Shown piece by piece: positions 46,094 through 56,844 of a DNA stretch of 64,000 nucleotides. A model generated the notes under the pieces. It was not told where the DNA came from, searched no databases, and saw only the letters and a program-made list of their open reading frames with translations. Source of the DNA: Phoronis australis (taxonomy: Eukaryota; Phoronida; Phoronidae); contig NMRA01000011.1 in assembly GCA_002633005.1 (NCBI GenBank), positions 713,931-777,930 of the forward strand. Direction: 5' to 3'. Numbering within the stretch: position 1 is the first letter of the stretch; every line of letters starts with the position of its first letter. A program made the translations under genes and the position numbers.

Positions 46094-48214
46094 GTAAGTA
46101 GATTTGTTAAGAACAAACGCCGCCTGTCATTGTATTCTCTGGGCTATCAACAATCGCATTATTCCCAGAACAATCTGAAAAAAATCAAAAATCGGTAAAA
46201 TCTTGTCAAGTTTCAACACCAAACAATTAAAATCAACCAAAAATGCAAATCGACTAGGATTCAACAACCTTAAGCAGCAAATATGAAATACATCAAAATT
46301 AATACGGTGACGAGCACAATAATGAGCTTGCACTTGCTATACAGTGTATATGTACTTGGTCTACTCGTTTAAACTGGACCGTCAGAAGGTCGTTCGTATA
46401 CCTACGAGAAGAATTATATTAAGGCTACCAAATCTCACAACTATGACATTTCTATAGATGAAATGTGATTATAATTATTGTCGCAATGATAGAATTGGTA
46501 ACAGTTACCTGTTCAGCTTGGGGTACGTTCCGTAGACCTAGGAGTCTAGCGAAAAATCAAAATTACGCATTACTACGCAAGTAAACGGCGAACGTTTCGA
46601 GAGTAGACCTACCGTGTATAAGGGATTCAAAACCCACTGTCCGGACTGTAGAACACAATTTGTAGTCGGACCTTAAAACGCGATGCCGGGGTACAGTGTA
46701 CCTCAAAACCAGATGGGAGCACCCAAATAGCTGGTTGGTCAGACTTAAAACGGTTTTGGTTGGTTCTCAAACACAATGACCAAACATTTCTTGACCTACC
46801 TTCAAAGCAAGACTCTGAGGAAGTCCTCGCCGTTGTGTTTGATAACCGGCCAACTGGTTATAAGACAACACGTTTAATCACCGAAGCCAACCCAGTGGTT
46901 TGGAAGTGCGTGATCCACTGTTGTTTACCCCCTCCCCCTCACTGTATCTCAGCGGTTATTAATATACACGCTAGCAAAAATGGCTGTAATCGAAATGACT
47001 ACTGGGCGAGTTTGAGAATGTTTAAACATCTTGGGTCCGGCTATTGAACCCAACTGCTGAATCCACCTACCGTTATGACAATGGTCTTCCTCAGTAAAAA
47101 TTGATGATTTCTGGATTGAGAATTTACTGACACTTCGCCTCAGTACTTGAGACCAGACTATAAGCATGTTTGTTACGGCTTGTTACTCTGTGTGCTCAAC
47201 ATGGTGTTCAAGAAAAACAAATTATGAGTTTCTCTAACAACATTAGACATTTCTCATGTGAGTAAGCAACAGACGACGACACGTCAGTTTTTTGGCGGTG
47301 GTCTAATCAAGTAAAGATCATCTGCTTTGTTTTTGTCGAAGGAGTTTCAAAGATGATCACTTGAAGCTCAAGACGGTTAAAGGCTATGATTGGTATCGAA
47401 AGTGTGATCGACGTCATGAACCGTCACCGCTCTGTTGCCGAGTGAATGAGAAAGTGGACTCGTAATTCTATTATTACGAGAGAAGACTGCTAAATGCAGA
47501 TATGAGAGAAAACTCAAGACAACATTTAAGAACGCTGTATCAGTGCATGGTTAACCTTTTGAGGACCCTGGCCAGGACATTGTTGTTGGGGTCTCCGCTT
47601 TTGCAGTACAGACCGTCTAAATGCACTTGGAAACGTTCACCTAATGATTTATGCATATATTTCGAAAAATCGACAAAATTTGTAAAGCGAAGCTTATGCG
47701 GCGCGTATTAATTTACTGGATTTTTTAATTCAGTAAGTCAACTTTGCGACTGCAAAACCTAGGCTATATTTTTCCAGACGTCCCTCTCCGGCAAGGGATA
47801 ACGGAGACAACTGAATTGTATATCACTTGAGAAAAAGTGATGACTTGACAGATATCATCAATTGCTGCACATTTCATGAAAATATAACATTTTCACATAG
47901 AGGCGCCCCACGTCTGAAGGAGACCACAGTTTTTATATTTCTAATGACAAATTCTTAAGGGCACGCTCAAGGAGAGAGGACCCGATGTTGGACTCAATTA
48001 CGTCTATTTTCCTATTTTTTGTGAAATCGTGCAACCATTTTTAATGTTGAAGGTCACTTGTTGCGCCGTCATCTGACCACACGACGGTGGAATGAACTGT
48101 CACTCTTTTCCAAGCTTAATGCTTTTCATACTTAAGGTGTCTAATTTCAGACGGGACCCTCTCTCGGTGGAGCAGTTCGGAGAAATGTCCCTTTGTCCCT
48201 CTTTACATGTATAT
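46094..48214. other. Gene-less stretch
   Basis: The kinase C-lobe was sought here and not found. The frames at 46760-47047 and 47502-47711 show no domain features. Confidence 0.35.
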
Positions 48215-48480
48215 CCGACACTGCATGCCCGCACTCAGCCTTCACTATGGGGGGGCTCGAATTTCCGACGATGTGGACCATTAACCTTCAAAAATGCCGA
48301 AGAAAAACGGGGTACCGCGTCCAGAGCTGTGAATTGTGCGTTTGCGCCTTCTGAGTGGACTTTTCGTCTTGTTTTCTAGGACTTTTTGTTTCTCTGAGGA
48401 GGACCTTTTTGCCCACTTCGCCAAATGGGGGAGGGGTTCGTTGGACCCCCCGGGTGCGTGCATGCACTGCCAAGTATTCA
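48215..48480 (+). repeat. Dispersed repeat, copy 1 of 3
   Basis: GCATGCCCGCACTCAGCC, GGGGGGCTCGAATTT, GCTGTGAATTGTGCGT, GGACTTTTCGTCTTG and GACCTTTTTGCCCACTT recur in the same order at 50170-50430 and 58065-58262. The GGCTCGAATTT part resembles a pol III B box, but no A box was found. Confidence 0.75.
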
Positions 48481-49049
48481 CGAGGGAAATTCTGATTCGA
48501 ATTTCATCAAAAAACACAAAATATTCGTGCACAGCACAGCAGTATCAAGACATTTGACCCAAACAACCAAAAATGTGAACAAATTTGTACCGCCATCGAA
48601 AAGCAGTCAGGTCAGGAATTTTAAAGAACGTGAAGACCGTTGTTTTTTTAATTACACAAAAGGACTATTTCCGATGGTTAGTTATAAAATAATGTTACTG
48701 TTTCCTATATTATCACAAGAATAGCATCTCTTTTGAAGATGGTTACTATGAGTTGTTTGTAAGGAATTCCCACATGTGGAAAACACTGCTGTCGAGGCTA
48801 CCATTGGGGTGACCGTGTACATGTCGAACGAACATACCCAAATACTCGCAATAACAGATAAATTAAACACATATTTCAGCGTTTTTTAGGTCAAGTTAAG
48901 TTCATGAACCGTTATATATGCCTCGAAAAGAGCAAAAAAGCACCTCACTATGAGTGCCCAATCTCCCATATTTCCCCCGTTACATGTCAACAGCCTGCGA
49001 GCATGCATGCGGAAATTGCTTATAACATTCCGTTTTGACTTATAAACTC

Positions 49050-50010
49050 GTTGGTTTCCGATTTAAATGTTTATGTATCTCTGAAAACCGACAGGTTAAT
49101 AGGGGATTTTTGGCAATTAGAAGCTAATCTTTTAAGAAATGATGATAATTCAGAGAATTTAGTTGAAGTCTGAATATGGACAAACTATAATCCGATCCCC
49201 AAATGGTAAAGTGCACTTGGACGCTTTTTGCCTATCAAAAATAACTGTTAAAAACATTGATGAAATTTGGACACTTCTCAAAAAAGTTACTCACAATTAA
49301 AATGACAATAAATGCATTGCATTTTGACTTCGGTACAAGATTTGTTGTTTAAAGGCACTACTAACAGGGTATTCAAAAGGAATTAAGTCGTTAAATCAAG
49401 GTAAACGCATTGCTCATGGATTTGGTTTCTGATTTACATGTTTATGTATATATCATCAGATCCCCAAATGGTGAAGTGCACTTGGACGCTTTTTGCCTAT
49501 CTCAAATAACTCTTGAAAACAATGATGAAATTTGGACACTTCTCAAAAAAGTTACAATTAAAATGACAATAAATGCATTGCATTTTGACTTCGGTACAAG
49601 ATTTGTTGTTTAAAGGCACTACTAACAAGGTATTCAAAAGGAATTAAGTCGTTAAATCAAGGTAAACGCATTGCTCATGGATTTGGTTTCTGATTTACAT
49701 GTTTATGTATCTATGAAAGTGGACTGATTGAGAGATGATTTGTTGACAATTAGAAGTTAATCTTGAAAAAAATGACAATACTTCAATGAATTTAATTGCA
49801 GGCCGACATTGGGAAATTCGATATATCATCAGATCCCCAAATATAAAAGTACACTAAAAGATTTTTGTCTATCTGGAATAAGTGTCAACGAATTTGATGA
49901 ATTTTGGACACCTCAAGAATGTGTTCAAAAATGTTCTCACAATTCAAATGAAAATTAATTTTTATTGGCTTAGGAACTAGATTACTGGGTTTACGTTTAC
50001 AAACCGTAGA
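49050..50010 (+). repeat. Three-unit tandem repeat
   Basis: Units begin at about 49050, 49423 and 49685 (GGTTTCYGATTTAMATGTTT, ending before the next). Each contains GATCCCCAAATGG..AAGTGCACT and GAAATTTGGACACTTCTC. Unit 2 lacks about 110 bases in the middle. Units 1 and 2 are nearly identical over the shared part (about 97%), while unit 3 is much more diverged. The short frames here are not genes. Confidence 0.85.
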
Positions 50011-50169
50011 TCAAAAACGAAGTGTAAGCACTTAAATAAATAAAATCAAACTTATTGGTCATCAACTTGGAAAGGATGTCTTTGAACTTACTTGATCATT
50101 TTGGTTTCCAGTAGTATAGCGCGATGAATTTTTGTTCTTCAAACTTTGCTTGCATTTCCCGTGTATACT

Positions 50170-50430
50170 ACACACACTGCATGCGCGCATCCAGCCTAAA
50201 ATACAGGGGGCTCGAATTTTTTAGGATGAGTACCATTTACTAAAGAAAAAAACAAATACGGGGTTCTTTCAGGGCTATAAATTGTGCATACGCTGAATCC
50301 TGGCATTTTAGTGAACTTTTGTCTTGTTTTTCTCGGATTTTTGTTTCCCTGAGGCGGACCTTTTTGCCCACTTTGCCATCGAGCCTCCCGACCCCCCCGT
50401 AGGTGCGCGAATGCACGGAGCACGTCATGA
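50170..50430 (+). repeat. Dispersed repeat, copy 2 of 3
   Basis: Same motif order as 48215-48480 (GGGGGCTCGAATTTTT, AGGGCTATAAATTGTGCA, GAACTTTTGTCTTG, GACCTTTTTGCCCACTT). Confidence 0.75.
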
Positions 50431-50439
50431 CAGGCGCAC

Positions 50440-52860
50440 CCACGTTAAAAATAAGATGTAACCATGCAGTAGACCTGCTTAGTTACCCACGGCAACTGCA
50501 TTTGAACCCCAGACATTGAAGTGTGTACATTTTTGGGACACACATCATTTTCCCAACAACCAGAAGCTGGACTACCGGCTGTGTTTCACCAAGGGATTCT
50601 GAAACGGCCACAAAGGCATTCATACCTGGCACCTCGGGATCTCACCTTTCCAAAAATTACTTCAAAGAATCCCCATAATAAAATGAAGTTTTCCCCCAAA
50701 TGGATCATAATAAAAGAAACCTTGACCTTCGACCCAGCCACCCGTCAGTGCACTCGGTGCCTAGACGCATTCTTACTCTCCGTGAATCTTTCTTGGTTTG
50801 TTGCTTCACGGTTACTCAAATCCTGATGGCTGCATCCCCGGTATTAACCCCACTTATGGCGGACGTGGGGGGTGGGGTTCGGTACAAATATGGTGACATC
50901 CAGAGAACGGGGGGGGGGCGTGACGATANCCCCAATATTGTTTCCTTCCTACGGGCCTGAAAAGGGATTGCTTTAAATTTCAGGCTGTCAAACTGAAAGT
51001 GCGTTCATGTGGGTCACGGTATTAACGACAACAAAAGTAATTTTCCAAGATCGACTCCAGCGAGGAATCGAAACTGAGACAATCGCGGTTGCAGTCCAAC
51101 GTTCTTGTGGTGGAGCGCAACGCAATACCGGTTTCTATTTCAGCGAATGGCTGGCAGACAACGGAGAGATTTGGCGAGTTGTAATGCAACCAACAAAACA
51201 CATTTATGGTCAAAGCTAATACTTTAGTTTCTCCCGATCATCAATTAAACCCAAAATGTTTTTTTCGTTCGTAAAACGGACAACGTCCTTTTTCAAATAC
51301 ACAATAAGTTTTTAGTCTAAATATAATTTGTCCCTTTAAAAGGATTCCAAACCCAGATTTGGCCTGTAAACATACACTAAAAACTACTTTCCCATCCAGT
51401 TTTCTGAAACAAAATAAAGCTCTGCAACCCTCGACAGCATTCAAATGTTTGGGAAAAATTGAAATCTCCTTTCAAAGTATGCAAAATGGACAAGCGTGTC
51501 CTACACTTTTAGCGAACTACACCGCACCTGTTCGGAAAAAACACCCACCAAGGACCAGAATGTTCAATGTGTGACATTGCGAATACGAGTTTTTAGTTGA
51601 TTCCTGCCCCTTTAACTAGGAAGATCGACGTCAATGATGCATTAGCAGGTGACAGAAACAATCCTCAGTCCGATGCTGCCCCAGCATTGTCAAAAATAGG
51701 CACTGAGAGACATTTTAATGTGTCATCATAGCGTGTAATATCGAGGTGATAGTACATCTTAATCACATTTAGGCCAGAGCAGAAGCACGAACTTTAAATT
51801 AGCGCGGAAGTAAATAACGATATATCTACCCAAAGTTTCGGTTCATTACTCTGAACCATTCTCAAAGAAACAGTTCACAGACTGCATTTTGACGTGTACC
51901 TCTCTTCACTACCTGTGTCGCCCGTTTTGAGTCTGTAAACTGTAATAAACCGAAACGTTGGACAGATATGTGGATTTTTACTTACCCGCTAGTACATCTT
52001 AAATTCTGCTATTTCGAAAATTTGGTCCAAGCTCCAATTTTGGGCGAAATAATTGAATTTTCACTGTCCCAAACTGGTTCAGTGACGTTTTTAGATAGCA
52101 GTGACAATGACAATCTTATAAGATATTTTTCCACTGTTGAGTGTTCCAAGAAACCGTTTTCCTGACATTACAAGACACCTGTCAATCATTTAACAGGCTT
52201 CTACCAGTTACCTAAAGCCTAGTGGGAACTACTCTCCACCATGGTATCCCTAAGTTATGGCTTTTCATGGAGATTTTGGGGGAAATTGACAAACAGAGTT
52301 TGGCTTTCCGTAAGTGATACAAATTAAACAGTTACATGGACACCATTAATTTGCAGCAAGTCTGATGAATACAACAAGTACTGGGGAAAATTGTATTGAG
52401 TACGAGATACAACGAAACATGCAAGGCGTAATATTCACACAGTGGCAAGATTCATGTCACTACAAACACAACACAGCTCTTGTATCCCAAATATCAATTT
52501 TCTTAACATCTGGATACAGCGCTTCGTTGTCTTGCAATGTGCATCATTTACAGATCAAACTCACGACAGTTCGATTATTCAGAAAAGTACAGAGTATAAA
52601 AGAGTACAGAGAATATTCTTTAAGCCATGTACTTTGTCACATGACTGCACTTTATCTCCAATAGTTCGTTTAAATAAAGGATAGTAACAGTTTGAATACT
52701 CGAAGTATCTTCATAAAACTTGTCTTTCTGCAAAAAATAATTTGTACTAACAAGTACCTCCGACTTGATATAAGAGCAACTGCAAGACTTATATTACTTT
52801 GTTCTTCAAAATAAACTGACCAGCATCAAAATTCAGTCAAGACAAATGTCCATTTCTTTT
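50440..52860. other. Gene-less stretch with one N (50929)
   Basis: The frames are short, mutually overlapping and without domains. A single N follows a run of G at 50909-50918. I see no supported gene. Confidence 0.35.
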
Positions 52861-52863
52861 TGA

Positions 52864-52935
52864 CAAGAACTAGAAAGATTATTGTCAGGGGGTGACAATA
52901 ATGGACTCTGGCGTGGGTATTACAGGAATTGACCT
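52864..52935 (+). repeat. Solo fragment of the 22.8-25.3 kb array unit, with a perfect 10-bp-arm hairpin
   Basis: GAACTAGAAAGATTATTGTC and TGACAATAATGG...CTCTGGCGTG match 22798 and 23927. ATTATTGTCA (52878) and TGACAATAAT (52893) are perfect inverted arms around GGGGG. Confidence 0.7.
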
Positions 52936-53092
52936 ATCGCCAGGATTACGATTGGCGAATTAACTGATCAAACAGAACACAGCATTCTTGACACACCTTG
53001 GTCTGCTTTGCTAAGCCGCCATTTTACCCGACAGAGTACGTTGGCGTCTATAGTTTATTTTAGTTTATACATCAAGAAATTTTGCCATTATA

Positions 53093-53316
53093 ATGGTAAA
53101 ACGGTGCTGCTATGGCGTCTGCAAGTCTGACAGCCGGTATGTGGCTACAGAGAAAAATTCTGTCTCATTTTGGCCACTTCTCAAACCGAAAACTCATCTC
53201 GAGCAGTGTAAGCTATGGATAAAACTCTGCATGTGGACGGCCACACGTACAGCTCAACTTGACAATGTTGCCTGATTATCCCAAGGCTAAGCATAAATAT
53301 ATTTGTTCCAACCTAA
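53093..53316 (+). pseudogene. THAP domain remnant
   Basis: It starts MVKRCCYGVCKSDSRY, a standard THAP beginning with C-x3/4-C, and continues SVSFWPLLKPKTHLEQCKLW with WIKLC. A four-base insertion near 53230 shifts the frame, after which CGRPHVQLNLT and PKAKHKYICSN follow, ending where the last C-x-x-H should be (His lost). The start codon is preceded by a GCCGCCATTTT stretch like many first exons in this window. No further exon was found. It is of a different THAP subtype from the others. Confidence 0.7.
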
Positions 53317-53404
53317 GTATATTTTTCAGTTTGGTGGCTGCAGTGTAGGCGTATCTGATTTCGACTATGCAGTTTCACTGGTCTGGCGGCATTTGTCTTA
53401 GCAC

Positions 53405-53600
53405 CTGTTTGACCCTAGCCAGCCAGCGAGCTGTATGAAGACTGTCGTCAAAATATATTTAGTATACGGCTTTGAACCAAGGCTAGGTTTACCCCAGCAC
53501 TGACAATGGCACTAGCCCCAGCGGTAGTTAATGGCCCTATTATATTGAACATCGTTTTGTTTTGTAGCAAAGTGAAAACCATTTTTATTTTTATTTTATA
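53405..53600 (+). repeat. Dispersed repeat related to 42460-42620
   Basis: GAAGACTGTCGTCAAAATA, ACGGCTTTGAACCAAGGCTA and ATTGAACATCG...TTTTGTAGC follow the same order as at 42470-42610. Confidence 0.5.
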
Positions 53601-54620
53601 TTCATATACCAATAGGGTGGTGCGTAACTGAACTTCTGTCCAAAATTGTTATATTTAGTTCGATGGACATAGTTGGGAGGGTTACTGCCCTTTTACTGAA
53701 CTAAAAGCCTTGTTCGAGCTGTCACGAAAACGTAAATTTCTTTTTGTTGAGAACCTCTGGTTTACACTTCGTCTATGGAGTTGGAGAGGTGTCCTTTTGT
53801 AGTTGATCAAACAGGATATTTTAATTTATGAAGCTTCAAAAGTATATTTTGTAAATCACTGCCCCCCCCCCCCAAAAAAATATTTTTGCACAAAAACCAC
53901 CAAATAAAATCTTATGGCTTATTGCATCCCAGTTGTACAAAAGGGTACGTATACTGTGTATACATCGGTGACCTAAAGTCGTGAATATAAGCATAATAAG
54001 CAGTGGATTGTCATACTACCCAATATCCGTTTGCAACTGCTCATGTGATGCCATGGACATATATCAGCCTTCACAAATATACGTGTTTTGACAATCTTAA
54101 TCCTTGTTTGTATCCGTAAGCAGAGTTTTAAAACAGTCGCTGATATCGCCGGCAATTTTGAATGAGGCCCTAAAGTCGTGAACATTTCGTTTAGACGGAA
54201 ATGCACGAAGTATGACCACACAAGTCAACTACAGTGCTTATAATTACTCTAGACGACATCAAAATGCATTGCATTGTTTATTAATTCAGTTTCAATTGAA
54301 ATAAATCGTTATATGTTTTGCAAACAACTTTGATGTGCACAGACGTTTTCAATGAGGTTGTTCACCTAAAACGCTAAGAACCCAGCATCAATTATCGCTC
54401 TGTATTTTATTGTTTTGTCCTTACGACCCTGGGACATTTTGATACATTGTTCAAGCTACCCCTGGAGCGCGTGTTTGAGTAAATCTGAACGATAAATATT
54501 TTCGAAAATATGTCCCAAAAATGCACAAAAAAGTGAATTAGTGAAATATGCTGTTTTTAAGATACATTTGAAAAAAGAAGCCACTCACTGACTGTTTGTT
54601 ATCATGTTGTGAATACAAAC

Positions 54621-54740
54621 ATGTCCGGGTATTCGTTTGACGCTGGAAACTTCAACGCCAACTTCCCGTTCAGTAACGCTAGGACCTCGCTAAAAAGCAA
54701 GACTTCACGAGATTACGTGAGATATTGCCATGTATTTTAA
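54621..54740 (+). CDS. 39-codon open frame inside the small element, unrecognised
   Basis: It starts MSGYSFDAGNFNANFPFSNA and ends CHVF at TAA. A GTGAGA after SRDY could be a donor. It has no homologue that I know and is possibly chance. Confidence 0.15.
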   Translation: MSGYSFDAGNFNANFPFSNARTSLKSKTSRDYVRYCHVF

Positions 54741-54774
54741 ATACGAGCACGTGACTTTGACTACATTTTAGCTA

Positions 54775-54810
54775 GATCCTAGCGTGGGTCCTAGCGTAGG
54801 TCCTAGCGTC
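54775..54810 (+). repeat. 12-bp tandem repeat, three units
   Basis: GATCCTAGCGTG, GGTCCTAGCGTA and GGTCCTAGCGTC follow each other. An inverted relative, CGCTAGGACCTCG, occurs at about 54676. Confidence 0.85.
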
Positions 54811-54897
54811 TACTGAACGCACGCCAGATGTTGCAGGACCGCGAAGAAGTGGAAATACGATCGTTCACGACTTTAGGGCACTCACGACTTTAGGACC

Positions 54898-56235
54898 AAC
54901 TTGTGGTCACAGCCAACTTCATACATAAGGTAGCTGTTAATTTAACAAGTTCTTGATCAAATTGAAGAAGTATCACATACTAAAGTAAGAAAAGTTATTA
55001 CCGTACTGATCAAGTTGTTCTAGATGATGATACATTGCATATCTTAACACAGTATTAATGAGAACCGTTCCTCTCTTGCAATATTCCGCGTAGTCGATAC
55101 GCGTAATGATGTCTCGTGGAATATTCCTTCATGTAGGCTTCGCCACTCTCGGCACGTTTTGTGTATGTATGAAGTTCAGGCTCAACGCACGTGATATTTT
55201 ATGAATACCGTAGTCTACCACAGACGTGCCCATTTTATAAAAATGTGCAGCGCAGAGAAATGTGTACACAAATTACACCCGGCTACGCAGCTACTGTTTT
55301 AGACTCGCCTTTTCGGGCTTAGTTTTCTCAATTTGGTCAAGTATAAATAATGCCACAGGTTTGGAAGTCTAGCGAAATATTTCTACCCTAATAATATGAC
55401 AGTCCCTCAGGAAACTTGAGCACCCAGCGTAAAAATGCAAATGACGAAATCGCGATGGATGAAAATCATCCACTTTGTTAATTTACCTCACTGACACAAT
55501 TTTGTTAAGTTGGGTTACTAATTCTTGTTCAGGAAACGTGAACATAACAGAGGATGATTATGTTATAATCCACCGATGTTTTTAAACTATTGCGAATGTC
55601 GCACATTCCACGTTTCGTCAAATTTTTTGAAAACCGCCGTTTTCAAAAATTGGAAGTAAAGCCAGCATATGTGAGTAGCATTGGTTTGAGACTGATCAGA
55701 ATGGGCACGAATAAGCAAATTCACTGTATCAACAGACTGGCCCAAATAAAAATAAGATACAAAACCTTGCTACAATGCACACGTGCATGTTGACTCAGCC
55801 TGTCATTTTCCCGCCGTAAGCGCCTGAGCCAATCAGATAATCAAGGACGCGAAGCTTTTCGAAAACAAGCTGGATTCTAAGGGAGTCCTGTTACTCTTCC
55901 TACACAATAAATTCATTTTCAAAAAATTGTAGTGTAACAATAAAATTTACATTCTGTTCAAGTCGATGAGGCCAGTTCATCTAAATACAATCAACACGGT
56001 TAAGAATGTTTAATTATAAACATACGGAAGTTAGACCAGTGAATTCGTTGCCGAGGCGCATTTTTAATCCGTTCAAAATTAATGAATTTCTGAAACATAA
56101 CAATATATAAGCATCTTTTGCATTCACAGATGCTCTGTATAATTTGTGAACAAATACGCTTTTGTAATTTTTCGAGTACATGAACGTGAACCCTGAATCT
56201 CGAGCTGTCTGGAGGCGGAGAACTAATTATATGCA
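54898..56235. other. Gene-less stretch
   Basis: No supported exon. The frames at 55590-55793 (plus) and 56000-56236 (minus) have no recognisable features. Confidence 0.35.
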
Positions 56236-56520
56236 CAGGCGCTTGGGTTTATCGCAAATAACGTCACAATATATATATTTATTATAAGAAAACATAAAGG
56301 TTGGACACTCGAAATCTATTTCCTCAAAATTTTCTACTCAAATGTGCATGGAACTCCACGAAACTAGCATCGAACAACTCTTAGAATACCTTCTTTCATT
56401 TGATTTCTTCAAATTGCCTTCGAGTGGTGATTTGGCGACAAAAATCCCAAAAGAATGCCAAAATCACAAATTTCAAGGACGTGATTCCGTGATGTCATGG
56501 CAGACGGTCTTCGCACATCC
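56236..56520 (+). repeat. Left inverted end of the PIF1-PHD unit
   Basis: Strong inverted match to 63670-63760 over the first 90 bases, then weaker inverted match inward. Confidence 0.8.
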
Positions 56521-56844
56521 GGGTTTTTGACGGACGCTCCCGAGCTAAATCCGAAAGTCTAATTTCGCGCGGCTTTCGCCGTCAATCCATCGACTACTTT
56601 GATCATGAGAAGCAGAGAGCACTTTATTGCCAAATAAATGTAATTACTCACATATTTGTGTCAAATATAAATTATCCAAATACTGGATTGATGTGCGAAG
56701 TTATGTTGTGTAATGTGAATTCTCATGAAGGTTTTGCTTTTGGCCAAAACCATTGAGTTATGGCTCTTCGGCCACGTGCATTGTAATACTCGCACGTACT
56801 GCGTTTCTTGGAGTTCGATCGTTTTTTAGCTTACTAAATGTAAC

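Larger units (their letters stand above)
53970..54897. mobile_element. Small element with doubled inverted ends (CCTAAAGTCGTGA)
   Basis: Left: ACCTAAAGTCGTGAA (53971) and, 196 bases further in, GCCCTAAAGTCGTGAAC (54167-54183). Right: GTTCACGACTTTAGGGC (54863-54879) followed after two bases by TCACGACTTTAGGACC (54882-54897). The inner pair is a perfect 17-bp inverted repeat and the outer pair nearly so. No target duplication and no transposase. Confidence 0.7.

Noticed and set aside
48225-48265. Pol III promoter in the dispersed repeat
   Set aside because: GGCTCGAATTT resembles a B box, but no A box lies at a suitable distance in any of the three copies.
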